Below, piece after piece: positions 53,494 through 63,135 of a DNA stretch of 64,000 nt. Every line of letters starts with the position of its first letter. Positions within the stretch are counted from its first letter, which is position 1. The notes beneath the pieces were generated by a model, which was given only the letters and a program-made list of their open reading frames with translations, had not been told where the DNA came from and ran no database searches. This DNA is from Tropicibacter naphthalenivorans (lineage in GTDB: Bacteria > Pseudomonadota > Alphaproteobacteria > Rhodobacterales > Rhodobacteraceae): the NCBI RefSeq assembly GCF_900176475.1, contig NZ_FWXX01000007.1, positions 164,674 through 228,673 of the forward strand. The letters run 5' to 3'. The position numbers were made by a program, and so were the translations under genes.

Positions 53494-54753
53494 ATGAAGT
53501 TTAATCGTAGAGCCTTTATCGGGACAGCGGCGGCTGCCGCGTCCATGGTCGCGCCGATGGTGCGGGCGCAGGGCAAGCCCCGGGTCGTCGTAATCGGCGG
53601 CGGGGCAGGGGGCGCAACCGCAGCGCGCTATATCGCCAAGGACAGCAAGGGTGAAATCGACGTCACCCTGATCGAGCCGACGCGCACCTACTACACTTGT
53701 TTTTTCTCGAACCTCTACATTGGCGGGTTCCGCGATTTGCAAAGCATTGCGCATACCTACGCGACCCTCGCCAGCGAGTATGGCATCAACGTCGTGCATG
53801 ACTATGCGACCGGCGTGGACCGCGACGCCAAGACCGTTGCCTTGGCCGGTGGGGGCCGTGTGTCCTATGACCGTCTGATCATCAGCCCCGGCATCGACTT
53901 TATCGATGGGGCGGTACCCGGTTGGGACGTCAGCGCGCAGGACGTGATGCCCCACGCCTACAAGGCCGGCACGCAGACCGCGCTACTGAAATCGCAGATC
54001 GAGGCGATGCCACAGGGCGGAACCTATGTCATGGTCGCGCCGCCCAACCCGTACCGCTGCCCGCCCGGCCCGTATGAGCGGATTTCCATGGTCGCTCATG
54101 TACTTAAGGAGAAAAATCCGACCGCCAAGATCATTATTGCCGATCCAAAGGCCAAGTTCTCTAAGCAGGCTTTGTTCGAAGAGGGCTGGCAGAAACACTA
54201 TGGCGGGATGATCGAACGCATCGGCCCGGACTTCGGCGGAGAGAATGTCTCGGTGCGCCCCGACACGATGGAGGTCGATGTCGACGGTGAGGTGATCAAA
54301 GCCGACGTGGTTAACGTCATCCCGGCGCAAAAGGCGGGCCATATCTGCGAGGCCGCCAGCCTGACCGAGGGCAATTGGGCGCCGGTTGATGGCCATACCA
54401 TGCAAAGCCGTTTGGACGAGAATATCCATGTGCTTGGCGATGCCACGAACCAGGGCGACATGCCGAAATCGGGCTTTTCCGCCAACAGTCAGGCCAAGGT
54501 CGCGGCTATGGCGGTGCGCGGCGCGCTGACCGGAAGCCGCGTCTTCCCGGCGAAATTCTCGAACACTTGTTGGTCGTTGATCAGCACGGATGACGGGATC
54601 AAGGTTGGCGCATCCTATGCCGCCACCGATGAAAAGATCGCTAAAACGGATGGCTTTATCTCGGCCACCGGCGAGGATGCGGCATTGCGCAAGGCGACCT
54701 ACGAGGAAAGCATCGGCTGGTACGAGGGGATCACCTCGGACATGTTCGGTTAA
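53494..54753 (+). CDS. soxF: Flavocytochrome c-type sulfide dehydrogenase flavoprotein SoxF
   Basis: SoxF binds FAD and oxidises sulfide in the periplasm. The 419-residue protein has a Tat-like signal (MKFNRRAFIGTAAAAASM), the FAD fold VVVIGGGAGGATAARYIA and cysteines C189 (PYRCPPGPYE) and C359 (SNTCWSLI). These match the redox cysteine pair of FccB. AGGAGG precedes the ATG. It is the last sox gene of the cluster. No soxG or soxH follows. Confidence 0.93.
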   Translation: MKFNRRAFIGTAAAAASMVAPMVRAQGKPRVVVIGGGAGGATAARYIAKDSKGEIDVTLIEPTRTYYTCFFSNLYIGGFRDLQSIAHTYATLASEYGINVVHDYATGVDRDAKTVALAGGGRVSYDRLIISPGIDFIDGAVPGWDVSAQDVMPHAYKAGTQTALLKSQIEAMPQGGTYVMVAPPNPYRCPPGPYERISMVAHVLKEKNPTAKIIIADPKAKFSKQALFEEGWQKHYGGMIERIGPDFGGENVSVRPDTMEVDVDGEVIKADVVNVIPAQKAGHICEAASLTEGNWAPVDGHTMQSRLDENIHVLGDATNQGDMPKSGFSANSQAKVAAMAVRGALTGSRVFPAKFSNTCWSLISTDDGIKVGASYAATDEKIAKTDGFISATGEDAALRKATYEESIGWYEGITSDMFG

Positions 54754-54770
54754 CCTTTTGAAAACCAAGA

Positions 54771-54799
54771 GGGGCGCGGCATTGCGCCCCTTGATCTTT
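54771..54799 (+). terminator. Rho-independent terminator after soxF
   Basis: GGGGCG pairs with CGCCCC across an eight-base loop, followed by TTGATCTTT. It ends the sox operon. Confidence 0.7.
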
Positions 54800-54825
54800 G
54801 CCGCGCCGAGGCGCAGCGTCAGATC

Positions 54826-55737
54826 ATGCCACACGGACACCACCACCATCATCACGACCGCGAAGGCGGCGATGGCAAAATGGCCGCCGCCGTCGGTGTG
54901 AACCTTTTGTTGACGATTGCGCAGATTATCGGCGGGATCGTCTCGGGCAGTCTCGCGATGATTGCCGACGCGCTGCACAACTTTTCGGACGCGGCGAGCC
55001 TGATCATCGCCTTTTGGGCGCGCAAAATCGCCCGCCGTCCCGCCGATGACACCATGACCTTCGGCTACGCCCGGGCCGAGATCGTCGCCGCTCTGATCAA
55101 CCTGACCACGCTGATTGTTGTCGGGTTTTACCTGATATACGAAGCGGTTATGAGGTTTTTTGCGCCCGAACCCGTGACCGGCTGGCTGGTCATGGTGATC
55201 GCCGGAGTTGCCCTCGTGATTGACCTGATCACCGCCGCGCTGACCTATTCGATGGCCAAAAACAGCGTGAATATTCGCGCGGCCTTTATGCACAATCTGG
55301 CCGATGCCATGGGGAGCGTGGCGGTCATCCTTGCGGGCGCCCTGATTTGGGCCTTTGGCTGGAATTGGGTCGACCCTTTGATGACGCTTTTGATCGCAGG
55401 CTACATTTTGTGGATGGCGTGGTCTGAAATTGGCGGTGTGGTCCGGATTTTAATGCTTGGCACCCCGCCACAGATGGCCCCCGAGACCGTCCTTGCCACC
55501 GCCGAAGAGGTCGACGGGGTCGATAGCCTGCACCACGCACACCTTTGGTCGATGGATGAACATGACGCCGCGCTTCAGGCGCATTTGGTCGTGAAATCAG
55601 GCGCTTGGGCGCGCGCTGACGCGATCAAACAAGAGGTCAAGATGCGACTGTCAGAGGTCCACGGGCTGACACATGTGACCCTTGAAATGGAATGCGCGAC
55701 GCATATCTGTTCAGGCGTTAAACGTATTGGCCATTAA
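54826..55737 (+). CDS. Cation diffusion facilitator metal exporter
   Basis: The 303-residue inner-membrane protein exports divalent metals such as zinc by proton antiport. It has six helices, with metal ligands HNFSD in helix 2 and HNLAD in helix 5, and a C-terminal cytoplasmic domain (LHHAHLWSMDEHDAALQAHLVV). Its N-terminus contains a natural six-histidine run (MPHGHHHHHHD), which may buffer metal at the entry site. It starts 72 bases after soxF behind a terminator, so it need not be part of the sox operon. Confidence 0.93.
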   Translation: MPHGHHHHHHDREGGDGKMAAAVGVNLLLTIAQIIGGIVSGSLAMIADALHNFSDAASLIIAFWARKIARRPADDTMTFGYARAEIVAALINLTTLIVVGFYLIYEAVMRFFAPEPVTGWLVMVIAGVALVIDLITAALTYSMAKNSVNIRAAFMHNLADAMGSVAVILAGALIWAFGWNWVDPLMTLLIAGYILWMAWSEIGGVVRILMLGTPPQMAPETVLATAEEVDGVDSLHHAHLWSMDEHDAALQAHLVVKSGAWARADAIKQEVKMRLSEVHGLTHVTLEMECATHICSGVKRIGH

Positions 55738-55915
55738 CCAAATCCTCCGGCGCGCGGGACAACAGGCCGCAACAAAGAGCGCGCATTCAACCTTTTGGCA
55801 GCCCATTCGCGTTGAATTCACCGCCCCCTCTTGCGACCCCCCATGGCCGACACTAAGACTCAAGTAACTAATCAGCGTTACTAAAATTCTGGAACACGAA
55901 ACGTAGGCAGGGCCG

Positions 55916-56536
55916 ATGAAAGATCCGATCGAAACATACATGAACCTCGTTCCCATGGTCGTCGAGCAGACGTCGCGCGGCGAACGCGCCTATGACATCT
56001 TCTCGCGCCTGCTCAAGGAACGGATTATTTTCCTGAACGGCCCGGTGCATGACGGCATGTCGTCGCTGATCGTGGCGCAGCTTCTGCACCTCGAGGCGGA
56101 AAACCCGTCCAAGGAAATCTCCATGTATATCAACAGCCCCGGCGGTGTCGTCACCTCTGGTCTGTCGATCTACGACACCATGCAGTACATCAAACCCAAG
56201 GTCTCGACCCTTGTGATCGGGCAGGCCGCCTCGATGGGGTCGCTGCTGTTGACCGCCGGCGCGCCGGGGATGCGTTTCTCGCTGCCCAACAGCCGCGTGA
56301 TGGTGCACCAGCCCTCTGGTGGCTACCAGGGCCAGGCAACCGACATCATGATTCACGCCGAGGAAACGCTCAAGCTCAAGCGTCGCCTCAACGAAATCTA
56401 CGTGAAGCACACCGGTCAGAGCCTCGAAAATGTTGAAAAAGCGTTGGAGCGTGACAACTTCATGTCGCCCGAGGATGCCAAGGACTGGGGCTTGATCGAC
56501 GAAATCGTGACCAACCGCGTCACGGAAGACGACTAA
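55916..56536 (+). CDS. clpP: ATP-dependent Clp protease proteolytic subunit
   Basis: ClpP forms the serine-protease chamber of ClpXP and ClpAP. The 206-residue protein has the catalytic serine S106 ([10 protein letters not shown]), H131 ([10 protein letters not shown]) and D180 (LERDNFMSP). The N-terminal region has no long prosequence. It is 166 bases ahead of clpX, the usual pairing. Confidence 0.97.
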   Translation: MKDPIETYMNLVPMVVEQTSRGERAYDIFSRLLKERIIFLNGPVHDGMSSLIVAQLLHLEAENPSKEISMYINSPGGVVTSGLSIYDTMQYIKPKVSTLVIGQAASMGSLLLTAGAPGMRFSLPNSRVMVHQPSGGYQGQATDIMIHAEETLKLKRRLNEIYVKHTGQSLENVEKALERDNFMSPEDAKDWGLIDEIVTNRVTEDD

Positions 56537-56543
56537 GACGATT

Positions 56544-56569
56544 GCCCCGTGGCCATCGGGTTGCGGGGC
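56544..56569 (+). other. Stem-loop between clpP and clpX
   Basis: GCCCCG and CGGGGC pair across 14 bases just after the clpP stop. There is no T tract. A partial terminator or processing site is possible, allowing different levels of clpP and clpX. Confidence 0.45.
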
Positions 56570-56702
56570 GAACTTTCGGATTGTGGCGCGCAAGCGCCTG
56601 TCCTAAGCTTGCGGGATAGACGGCGACCCGCGCAAGTGGGGGTGCGGAAAACGCCCTCTGAGAAGACGATGAAACCGGCGCAGACGCCGGGAAAGGTGCA
56701 TG

Positions 56703-57965
56703 ATGGCAACGAATTCAGGCGGTGACAGCAAGAACACCCTCTATTGCAGCTTCTGCGGCAAGAGCCAGCATGAAGTCCGCAAACTGATCGCCGGCCCCAC
56801 GGTGTTCATCTGCGACGAATGCGTCGAGCTGTGCATGGATATCATCCGTGAGGAAACCAAGGGCGCGGGCCTCAAATCCTCCGAAGGCGTTCCGACGCCC
56901 CGCGAGATTTGTGAGGTTCTGGACGATTACGTTATCGGTCAGGCCAAGGCGAAACGCGTTTTGTCGGTGGCCGTGCACAACCACTACAAGCGTTTGAACC
57001 ACGCGCAAAAATCGTCGGACATTGAGCTGGCGAAATCCAACATCATGCTGATCGGTCCGACCGGTTGCGGTAAAACGCTGCTGGCGCAGACCCTCGCGCG
57101 GATCTTGGACGTGCCATTTACCATGGCGGACGCGACCACGCTGACCGAAGCGGGGTATGTGGGGGAGGATGTGGAAAACATCATCCTCAAGCTGCTTCAG
57201 GCCTCGGAATACAACGTGGAACGCGCGCAGCGCGGCATCGTCTACATTGACGAAGTCGATAAAATTACGCGTAAATCGGAAAACCCCTCGATCACCCGCG
57301 ACGTATCGGGCGAGGGCGTTCAGCAGGCGCTGCTCAAGCTGATGGAAGGCACCGTTGCCTCGGTTCCGCCGCAGGGTGGGCGCAAGCATCCGCAGCAGGA
57401 ATTCCTGCAAGTGGACACGACCAACATCCTGTTCATCTGCGGCGGCGCGTTTGCCGGTCTTGATCGGATCATTGCTCAGCGGGGCAAAGGGTCTGCTATG
57501 GGCTTTGGTGCCGACGTGCGTGATAACGACGACCGCGGCGTGGGTGAAATCTTCCGCGATCTCGAACCCGAGGACTTGCTGAAATTTGGCCTGATCCCGG
57601 AATTCGTCGGCCGTTTGCCGGTTGTCGCCACGCTTGAGGACCTTGATGAGGACGCTCTGGTGACGATCCTGACCCAGCCCAAGAACGCTTTGGTCAAGCA
57701 GTATCAGCGCCTGTTCGAGATGGAAGATACCCAGCTGACCTTCACCGACGAGGCGCTGAGCGCCATCGCCAAGAAGGCCATCGAACGCAAGACCGGTGCA
57801 CGCGGCCTGCGCTCTATCCTCGAAGGCATTCTGCTCGACACCATGTTCGAGCTGCCGGGCATGGAAGAGGTGACCGAGGTTGTCGTGAACGAAGAGGCCG
57901 TCGGCGCCGATGCCAAGCCTTTGATGATCTACGCGGATCAGAAAAAAGAAGAAGCCTCGGCCTAA
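56703..57965 (+). CDS. clpX: ATP-dependent Clp protease ATP-binding subunit ClpX
   Basis: ClpX unfolds substrates for ClpP. The 420-residue protein has the N-terminal zinc finger ([22 protein letters not shown]). The AAA+ core has Walker [13 protein letters not shown] and Walker [10 protein letters not shown]. Typical pore and sensor segments include [29 protein letters not shown]. The ATG at 56703 is preferred for its spacing from AAAGG, while an adjacent ATG at 56700 is possible. Confidence 0.97.
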   Translation: MATNSGGDSKNTLYCSFCGKSQHEVRKLIAGPTVFICDECVELCMDIIREETKGAGLKSSEGVPTPREICEVLDDYVIGQAKAKRVLSVAVHNHYKRLNHAQKSSDIELAKSNIMLIGPTGCGKTLLAQTLARILDVPFTMADATTLTEAGYVGEDVENIILKLLQASEYNVERAQRGIVYIDEVDKITRKSENPSITRDVSGEGVQQALLKLMEGTVASVPPQGGRKHPQQEFLQVDTTNILFICGGAFAGLDRIIAQRGKGSAMGFGADVRDNDDRGVGEIFRDLEPEDLLKFGLIPEFVGRLPVVATLEDLDEDALVTILTQPKNALVKQYQRLFEMEDTQLTFTDEALSAIAKKAIERKTGARGLRSILEGILLDTMFELPGMEEVTEVVVNEEAVGADAKPLMIYADQKKEEASA

Positions 57966-57986
57966 TCTTGCCCAGGCGATTTCAAC

Positions 57987-58014
57987 AAAGGCCAGCCTTT
58001 GGGCTGGCCTTTTG
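57987..58014 (+). terminator. Rho-independent terminator after clpX
   Basis: AAAGGCCAGCC pairs with GGCTGGCCTTT around a four-base loop, followed by TTGCG. Strong stem. Confidence 0.88.
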
Positions 58015-58080
58015 CGTTGCGGAACCCTCTGGACGAAACGCGTGCCGCTGGCTAAGCGATGTCCAAACAGGAGAAGCAAA

Positions 58081-58437
58081 ATGACCATCAAACGCATTCA
58101 CACCGGCAGCCCCTTTGAGGCGAAAATCGGCTATTGTCGCGCCGTTGTCGCGGGCGGTTTCGTCCACGTCGCAGGCACCGTGGGCCAAGGCGACGACGTG
58201 GTGGAACAGTGCCGCGCGGCGCTGGACGTCATCGGCGAAGCTCTTGCCGAGGCGGGCAGCGGTTTCGACAAAGCCGTGCGCGTCAACTACTACCTGCCTG
58301 ATGCCGCCGAATTCGAACCGTGCTGGCCGGTCCTGACCGAAGTGTTCGGCGACAACCCGCCCGCCGCGACCATGGTCGAATGCAACCTGATCGACTCCAA
58401 GTATCGGATCGAGATCGAGCTGACCGCCTTGGCCTAA
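58081..58437 (+). CDS. RidA family reactive-intermediate deaminase
   Basis: RidA proteins hydrolyse reactive enamine or imine intermediates from amino acid metabolism. The 118-residue protein has the YjgF/YER057c/UK114 fold with VHVAGTVGQGDDVVEQC and a C-terminal region NPPAATMVECNLID. The conserved arginine common to imine deaminases is not plain, so enzyme activity is uncertain. The ATG at 58081 follows AGGAG. The upstream frame has no conserved residues. Confidence 0.85.
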   Translation: MTIKRIHTGSPFEAKIGYCRAVVAGGFVHVAGTVGQGDDVVEQCRAALDVIGEALAEAGSGFDKAVRVNYYLPDAAEFEPCWPVLTEVFGDNPPAATMVECNLIDSKYRIEIELTALA

Positions 58438-58553
58438 GCCAAGTCGCAGATTTTAAGCGAAAACCGCCTGCTACGGCCCCCTGCGGCAGGCGGCACACTG
58501 GACGAGGGCGTCAGATTTCGCCATAACGCTGGCAAGAGAAACAGGAGTCGTCC

Positions 58554-58937
58554 ATGGGCATTCTCAACACCCTTCTCAAAGCGGTCACTTGGTGGAATGG
58601 TGCCACCCTCAACACCTTGCTCTACACCCGCCGTCACGGCATCAAGGTGGGCGAGGACGAGCAGGGCAACACCTATTACCGGACCGAGGACAGCAAGCGT
58701 CGCTGGGTGATCTTCAACGGCGAATCCGAAGCGTCCCGCGTCAGCCCCGATTGGCACGGCTGGCTGCACTACACCTTTGACGAGCCGCCCACCGACAAGC
58801 CGCTGGCGCACAAGTCCTGGGAAAAGCCGCATACGGAAAACCTGACCGGCACGGCCTTGGCCTATGCGCCCGCAGGGTCGATCCGCCGCGCAGCCCCAGC
58901 AGAGCGCCGCGACTACGAGGCGTGGAGCCCGGAATGA
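58554..58937 (+). CDS. NDUFA12-family protein (complex I accessory subunit-like)
   Basis: The 127-residue protein belongs to the family of the 17.2 kDa accessory subunit of mitochondrial complex I, which also occurs in alphaproteobacteria. The conserved core includes [58 protein letters not shown] lies near the ATG. The following mlaD-like gene overlaps its stop by four bases (ATGA). It probably helps assemble or stabilise NADH dehydrogenase, as inferred from the family. Confidence 0.92.
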   Translation: MGILNTLLKAVTWWNGATLNTLLYTRRHGIKVGEDEQGNTYYRTEDSKRRWVIFNGESEASRVSPDWHGWLHYTFDEPPTDKPLAHKSWEKPHTENLTGTALAYAPAGSIRRAAPAERRDYEAWSPE

Positions 58938-59386
58938 GCCATTCGGCGACCGAAGTCACCGTCGGCGGGGTCGTCCTTGCCGCGGCCTTGGCCTTTGGTG
59001 TCTACACGATCCAAAGCACCGGCTTTTCCATGGGCAGCGCGGGCTATGACCTGCGCGCCTCTTTTCGGTCGATCGAAGGCGTCAGCGTCGGCACCGATGT
59101 CCGCCTTGCGGGCGTCAAGGTGGGCACCGTCACGGATGTGGGGCTGAACACCGAAACCTACCGCGCCGATACCGTGGTGACGATTTCGAACGGGGTCGAG
59201 ATCCCCGACGATTCGGCCATCGTGATCGCGTCCGAAGGTTTGTTGGGCGGTAACTTCGTCGAAATTTCTCCCGGCGGCTCTTTGTTCTACTTCCAGCCAG
59301 GTGATGAGATTCTGGACACCCAAGGGTCCGTCAGCCTGATTTCTCTGCTGCTCAAATTCGTAAGCGGCGGCGGGGACAGCGAATGA
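58934..59386 (+). CDS. mlaD: MlaD-like outer-membrane lipid asymmetry protein
   Basis: The 150-residue protein has one N-terminal membrane helix ([19 protein letters not shown]) and an MCE/MlaD domain ([58 protein letters not shown]). It is the periplasmic lipid-binding subunit of a phospholipid transport system. The ATG at 58934 overlaps the upstream stop. No mlaEF genes are adjacent here, so its partners lie elsewhere. Confidence 0.92.
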   Translation: MSHSATEVTVGGVVLAAALAFGVYTIQSTGFSMGSAGYDLRASFRSIEGVSVGTDVRLAGVKVGTVTDVGLNTETYRADTVVTISNGVEIPDDSAIVIASEGLLGGNFVEISPGGSLFYFQPGDEILDTQGSVSLISLLLKFVSGGGDSE

Positions 59387-59742
59387 AACGGCTCGCCTTT
59401 GGTGTCGCCTTGCTGCTGGGGCAGGGGGCTGCTGCACAAGAAGCGGTCAACTGGGGCGATGGCGCCGTTCTGCGGTCCTTGGACAAGCTCGACGCCAAGG
59501 TCGAGGATCTCACTCTGAGCAACGGAGAGGCGGCCACAATGGGCCTGTTGACCGTCGAGCTTACAGAGTGCCGCTATCCCGTGGGCGACCCGTCCGGCAA
59601 CGCCTATGCCTTTCTGACCATTCGAGAAAAAGGCGTCGACGAGCCCGTGTTCCGGGGCTGGATGATCGCGGCATCACCGGCGCTGAACCCATTGGAGCAC
59701 GCGCGCTACGACGTCTGGGTGTTGCGCTGCACCACCTCTTGA
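59383..59742 (+). CDS. DUF2155 exported protein
   Basis: The 119-residue protein has a signal peptide ([21 protein letters not shown]) and the DUF2155 core: LRSLDKLDAKVEDLTLSNGE, LTVELTECRYPVGDPSGNAYAFLTIREKG, PVFRGWMIAASPALNPLEHARYDVWVLRC. The function is unknown. It starts inside the mlaD stop (ATGA) and its 3' end overlaps the convergent aat gene by 37 bases. This gene order is common in Rhodobacterales, as far as I recall. Confidence 0.88.
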   Translation: MKRLAFGVALLLGQGAAAQEAVNWGDGAVLRSLDKLDAKVEDLTLSNGEAATMGLLTVELTECRYPVGDPSGNAYAFLTIREKGVDEPVFRGWMIAASPALNPLEHARYDVWVLRCTTS

Positions 59743-60341
59743 CCGCTCGCGGCGAGCGGCGCGGATAAGATGTCCGCTTCGACCTCCAGCGCGTCTGTCA
59801 GGTGTCTTCGATAGGCGTCCTTGGTGATTTCCTGCCCGCCCAAGCTGGCGAGATGCGGGGTGATGAACTGGGTGTCAAACAGCCGAAATCCCGTTCGGTT
59901 CAACAGATCGACGATCCAAGCCAATGCGATTTTCGACGCATCCCGGCGCCGAGAAAACATCGATTCGCCGCAGAATGCCCCGCCAACCGTGACGCCGTAG
60001 ACGCCTCCGACCAGCTCGTTATCCATCCAGACTTCCAGGGAATGGGCGTCCCCTTGGTGATACAGATCGGTGTAAAGGCTGCGGATTTCATCGTTGATCC
60101 AAGTCTCCGCCCGGTCCGCGCAGCCATCTATGACGCCGTCGAAATCGTGGTTCAGCGTAACCTGATAATCGTTGCGTTTCAGACGCTTGGCCAAACTGCG
60201 AGAGATGTGGAACCCGTCTAGAGGCAAGATGCCACGCCGCCGCGGCTCGACCCAGAAAATCTCGGGGTCATGGCGATGTTCGGCCATCGGAAAGATGCCC
60301 GAGCGGTAGGCGTGCAGCAACAGATCAAGAGTTACAGTCAT
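59706..60341 (-). CDS. aat: Leucyl/phenylalanyl-tRNA--protein transferase
   Basis: Aat adds Leu or Phe from tRNA to proteins with basic N-termini, making them substrates of ClpAP. The 211-residue protein has the family pattern LLHAYRSGIFPMAEHRHDPEIFWVEPRRRGILPLDGFHISRSL and VWMDNELVGGVYGVTVGGAFCGESMFSRRRDASKIAL. The N-terminal ATG is at 60341. Its 3' end overlaps the DUF2155 gene on the other strand. The C-terminal tail (VVQRNTQTS) is short but typical. Confidence 0.95.
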   Translation of the reverse strand: MTVTLDLLLHAYRSGIFPMAEHRHDPEIFWVEPRRRGILPLDGFHISRSLAKRLKRNDYQVTLNHDFDGVIDGCADRAETWINDEIRSLYTDLYHQGDAHSLEVWMDNELVGGVYGVTVGGAFCGESMFSRRRDASKIALAWIVDLLNRTGFRLFDTQFITPHLASLGGQEITKDAYRRHLTDALEVEADILSAPLAASGQEVVQRNTQTS

Positions 60342-60410
60342 ACCCGAGGTTTAAACACGCCGCGCGCGGCGCTGCCAGACGGAAGCTGCGATTCGGGCGT
60401 GGAAAAACCC

Positions 60411-60475
60411 TTGTGCCAATCCGGTCTGTATCGCGTACGAGGTAAATAAATGCGGTACAGATCGGATCGGCACAA
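60411..60475. repeat. 65-bp hairpin with 25-bp arms between aat and accC
   Basis: TTGTGCCAATCCGGTCTGTA-CGCG-type left arm (60411-60435) pairs with the right arm (60451-60475) at 21 Watson-Crick and three G-U positions out of 25, with a single mismatch in the plus-strand sense. The loop is 15 bases (TACGAGGTAAATAAA). It lies in the 215-base gap between the aat start and the accC end, 70 bases upstream of aat. Confidence 0.75.
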
Positions 60476-60535
60476 AGGCTGTTCAAAAGGTTAACGTCGC
60501 CGCCGGCGAACGGGTTCCCGCGCGGCAAAATAAAA

Positions 60536-60551
60536 CGGGGCCGAAGCCCCG
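60536..60551 (-). terminator. Rho-independent terminator after accC
   Basis: CGGGGC and GCCCCG pair across CGAA. On the minus strand TTTTATTTT follows. It ends accBC. Confidence 0.88.
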
Positions 60552-60556
60552 CTATT

Positions 60557-61906
60557 TTAAGTCAAACCACCGGCATCCAGCCATTTTTCCAACCAGTGAA
60601 TGTTGTACTCACCGGTGTGAATGTCCTTCTCCTGCAAAAGCGCATGGAACAGGGGCACCGTGGTGTCGACGCCGTCGACGATCAGCTCGCCCAAGGCGCG
60701 GTTCAGGCGCGCCAGCGCTTCGGGGCGGTCGCGACCATGCACGATCAGCTTGCCGATCAGACTGTCGTAGTACGGAGGGATTCGGTAACCATCGTAAAGC
60801 GCCGAGTCCATCCGCACGCCCAGACCACCGGGCACGTGATACTGCGTGATCGTGCCGGGGCAGGGGGCAAAATTCGGCAGACGCTCGGCGTTGATGCGCA
60901 CTTCGATCGCATGACCGTAAATGCTCAGGTCATCTTGGGTAAACGACAGCGGCATTCCAGAGGCCACGCGCAGCTGTTCGCGCACCAGATCGACGCCGAA
61001 AATCGCTTCGGTGACAGGGTGTTCGACCTGAAGGCGGGTGTTCATCTCGATGAAGTAGAACTCGCCATCTTCGTAAAGGAACTCGATGGTGCCGGCGCCG
61101 CGATAGCCCATCTTGGCGATGGCATTGGCGCAAATCTCGCCAATGTTCTTGCGCTCTTCGGGGGAAATCGAGGGGCCGGGGGCCTCTTCGAACACCTTCT
61201 GGTGACGGCGCTGCAGCGAACAATCGCGTTCACCAAGATGAACGCCGTTGCCCTGACCGTCCCCAAAGACCTGGATTTCGATGTGACGCGGCTTTTGCAG
61301 GTACTTCTCGATATAGACCTCATCGTTGCCAAAGGCGGCTTTGCCTTCGGCACGGGCGGTCAGATAGGCCTTTTCCATCTCGGCCTCGGAATTGGCGACC
61401 TTCATCCCGCGACCGCCGCCCCCGGCGGTGGCCTTGATGATCACCGGATAGCCAAAATCCGCACCGATGGCCTTGGCCTCTTCGACAGAGTTCACACCGC
61501 CTTCGGAGCCGGGAACCACCGGAATACCAAGCGCTTTGGCGGTATCCTTGGCGGTGATCTTGTCACCCATGGTGCGGATGTGTTCGGCGCTGGGTCCGAT
61601 AAAGGTCAGGTCGTGATCTTCGACGATCTGCACAAACCGCGCGTTTTCGGACAGGAAACCGTAACCGGGGTGAATCGCCGTGGCGCCGGTGACTTCGCAA
61701 GCGGAAATGATCGACGGAATCGACAGGTAGCTGTCGGTGGACGAGGCCGGGCCGATGCAGATCGCCTCGTCGGCCATGCGCACGTGCATCGCGTCCGCGT
61801 CTGCGGTTGAATGGACGGCCACCGAAGGAATGCCCATTTCGCGGCACGCACGGATGACGCGCAAAGCGATCTCGCCGCGGTTGGCGATAAGAACCTTGTC
61901 AAACAT
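60557..61906 (-). CDS. accC: Acetyl-CoA carboxylase biotin carboxylase subunit
   Basis: AccC carboxylates the biotin of AccB with ATP and bicarbonate, the first step of fatty acid synthesis. The 449-residue protein begins [16 protein letters not shown]. It has the ATP-grasp glycine-rich loop [12 protein letters not shown], and [21 protein letters not shown] (metal and catalytic residues). The ATG at 61906 is used because GAGGAG precedes it. An earlier in-frame start would overlap accB by four codons. It is the second gene of accBC. Confidence 0.96.
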   Translation of the reverse strand: MFDKVLIANRGEIALRVIRACREMGIPSVAVHSTADADAMHVRMADEAICIGPASSTDSYLSIPSIISACEVTGATAIHPGYGFLSENARFVQIVEDHDLTFIGPSAEHIRTMGDKITAKDTAKALGIPVVPGSEGGVNSVEEAKAIGADFGYPVIIKATAGGGGRGMKVANSEAEMEKAYLTARAEGKAAFGNDEVYIEKYLQKPRHIEIQVFGDGQGNGVHLGERDCSLQRRHQKVFEEAPGPSISPEERKNIGEICANAIAKMGYRGAGTIEFLYEDGEFYFIEMNTRLQVEHPVTEAIFGVDLVREQLRVASGMPLSFTQDDLSIYGHAIEVRINAERLPNFAPCPGTITQYHVPGGLGVRMDSALYDGYRIPPYYDSLIGKLIVHGRDRPEALARLNRALGELIVDGVDTTVPLFHALLQEKDIHTGEYNIHWLEKWLDAGGLT

Positions 61907-61917
61907 CTGTGCGCTCC

Positions 61918-62406
61918 TCACTCGAGGATCACAAGCGGGGCGCCGTATTCGACAGGGGCGCCGTCCTCGACGAGGATGCGCTTGACGGTCCCTGCGCGGG
62001 GCGCGGGGATGTGGTTCATGGTTTTCATCGCTTCTACGATCAAAAGCGTGTCGCCTTCGTTAACCTGCGTGCCGACGCTGATAAAGGCGGGCGCGCCGGG
62101 TTCGGCCTGCATGTACACGGTCCCAACCATCGGAGAGGTCACGGCACCGGGATGTGCGGCGGGATCTTCGGGGGCTGCTGCGGGCGCGGCGGCAGGTGCC
62201 GGCGCTGCGGCAGGGGCGGCGGCCACGGCTACGGGGGCGGCAGCAACGGGCGCTGCCACAGGGGCTGCGCGGCTGACCCGGACATTCAGGCTGTCGTCAT
62301 CGCCATATTCGCGCATGACCTCAAGCTCGGTCAGATCGTTGTCCCGAAGCATCTCTGCCAGTGCCTTGATAAAGGCCACATCCGACTCGTGCGTGTTCTT
62401 GCTCAT
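61918..62406 (-). CDS. accB: Acetyl-CoA carboxylase biotin carboxyl carrier protein
   Basis: AccB carries biotin on the lysine of the EAMKTM motif near residue 128. The 162-residue protein has an acidic N-terminal domain, a long Ala/Pro/Val linker at about residues 55-90 and a C-terminal lipoyl-like domain ([37 protein letters not shown]). The ATG at 62406 follows GAGGA. Start [12 protein letters not shown] is favoured over an earlier ATG that has no site. It is 11 bases upstream of accC. Confidence 0.95.
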   Translation of the reverse strand: MSKNTHESDVAFIKALAEMLRDNDLTELEVMREYGDDDSLNVRVSRAAPVAAPVAAAPVAVAAAPAAAPAPAAAPAAAPEDPAAHPGAVTSPMVGTVYMQAEPGAPAFISVGTQVNEGDTLLIVEAMKTMNHIPAPRAGTVKRILVEDGAPVEYGAPLVILE

Positions 62407-62610
62407 ACCATCCTCGCCGTTCGAAAATGCCAACGCGGCAGCATTGGCTGAGGCGTATATAGGCTAAGCTTTCGACGGTGAAAAGCGATGCAAACGCGGG
62501 AAAGGCGCATCTGTATCGGAAACGTTAGCGCCATCTAAAGCTTTCCTAACCGACCGAGAGCGTTGGGATCGGACAGTTTGCGGCAAATCGCCAGCGCGGT
62601 GACGCGAGGA

Positions 62611-63135
62611 TTATTCCTCGGTCACAGCCTCTTGTGCCGGACTACGCGACAGATTGGCCGCCTCGGCATAGCGCGCAAAGGGCGTGATCTTGGCGTTGGC
62701 AGGCTCGGCGTTTTGCTCTGTTTCGGTCCCGGCGACCTCGCTCGGAAGCTTGGTCACAGCCTCGTCATCAGACTTGTCTGACATGATACGGTCGTAGGCT
62801 GGATCGATTGTCTCATCTTTCGATTTTTGCTCGGACCGGTCCACGCCTTCCGTTTTCGTTTCCAATTCAACGGCTTGCTGATCAAGCATCTGGCTGATCT
62901 TGATCTGCATGATCGATGGCGGTGCCATGTGAGAATCGGGGTCAGGCAGGCCACTTGCGCTCCGCCAGAATTTTTCTGCGGATTGGCCTTCGCGCATAGG
63001 CGCTTCTGGATCGCGCGCATCGGCGATCGGTTGAACCCGCGTCTCTCGGAGACCGGTGGCGTTGGTTTCCGAACGGCCCAAGACGTGACTCGAGGGCTGA
63101 GGCGTTATCGGGATAGACACGCTTGTTACTTGCAT
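62611..63135 (-). CDS. Soluble hypothetical protein, unknown family
   Basis: I do not recognise a family. The 174-residue protein is acidic, rich in Glu, Ser, Ala, Pro and Thr, with no signal peptide and no membrane segment, and probably has long disordered parts (residues about 10-60 and 120-174). One helical stretch, PPSIMQIKISQMLDQQAVELE, stands out. The ATG at 63135 follows GGAGCGG. It stands alone between acs and accB, with no recognisable operon partner. Coding is supported by the ribosome-binding site and by codon use. Confidence 0.6.
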   Translation of the reverse strand: MQVTSVSIPITPQPSSHVLGRSETNATGLRETRVQPIADARDPEAPMREGQSAEKFWRSASGLPDPDSHMAPPSIMQIKISQMLDQQAVELETKTEGVDRSEQKSKDETIDPAYDRIMSDKSDDEAVTKLPSEVAGTETEQNAEPANAKITPFARYAEAANLSRSPAQEAVTEE

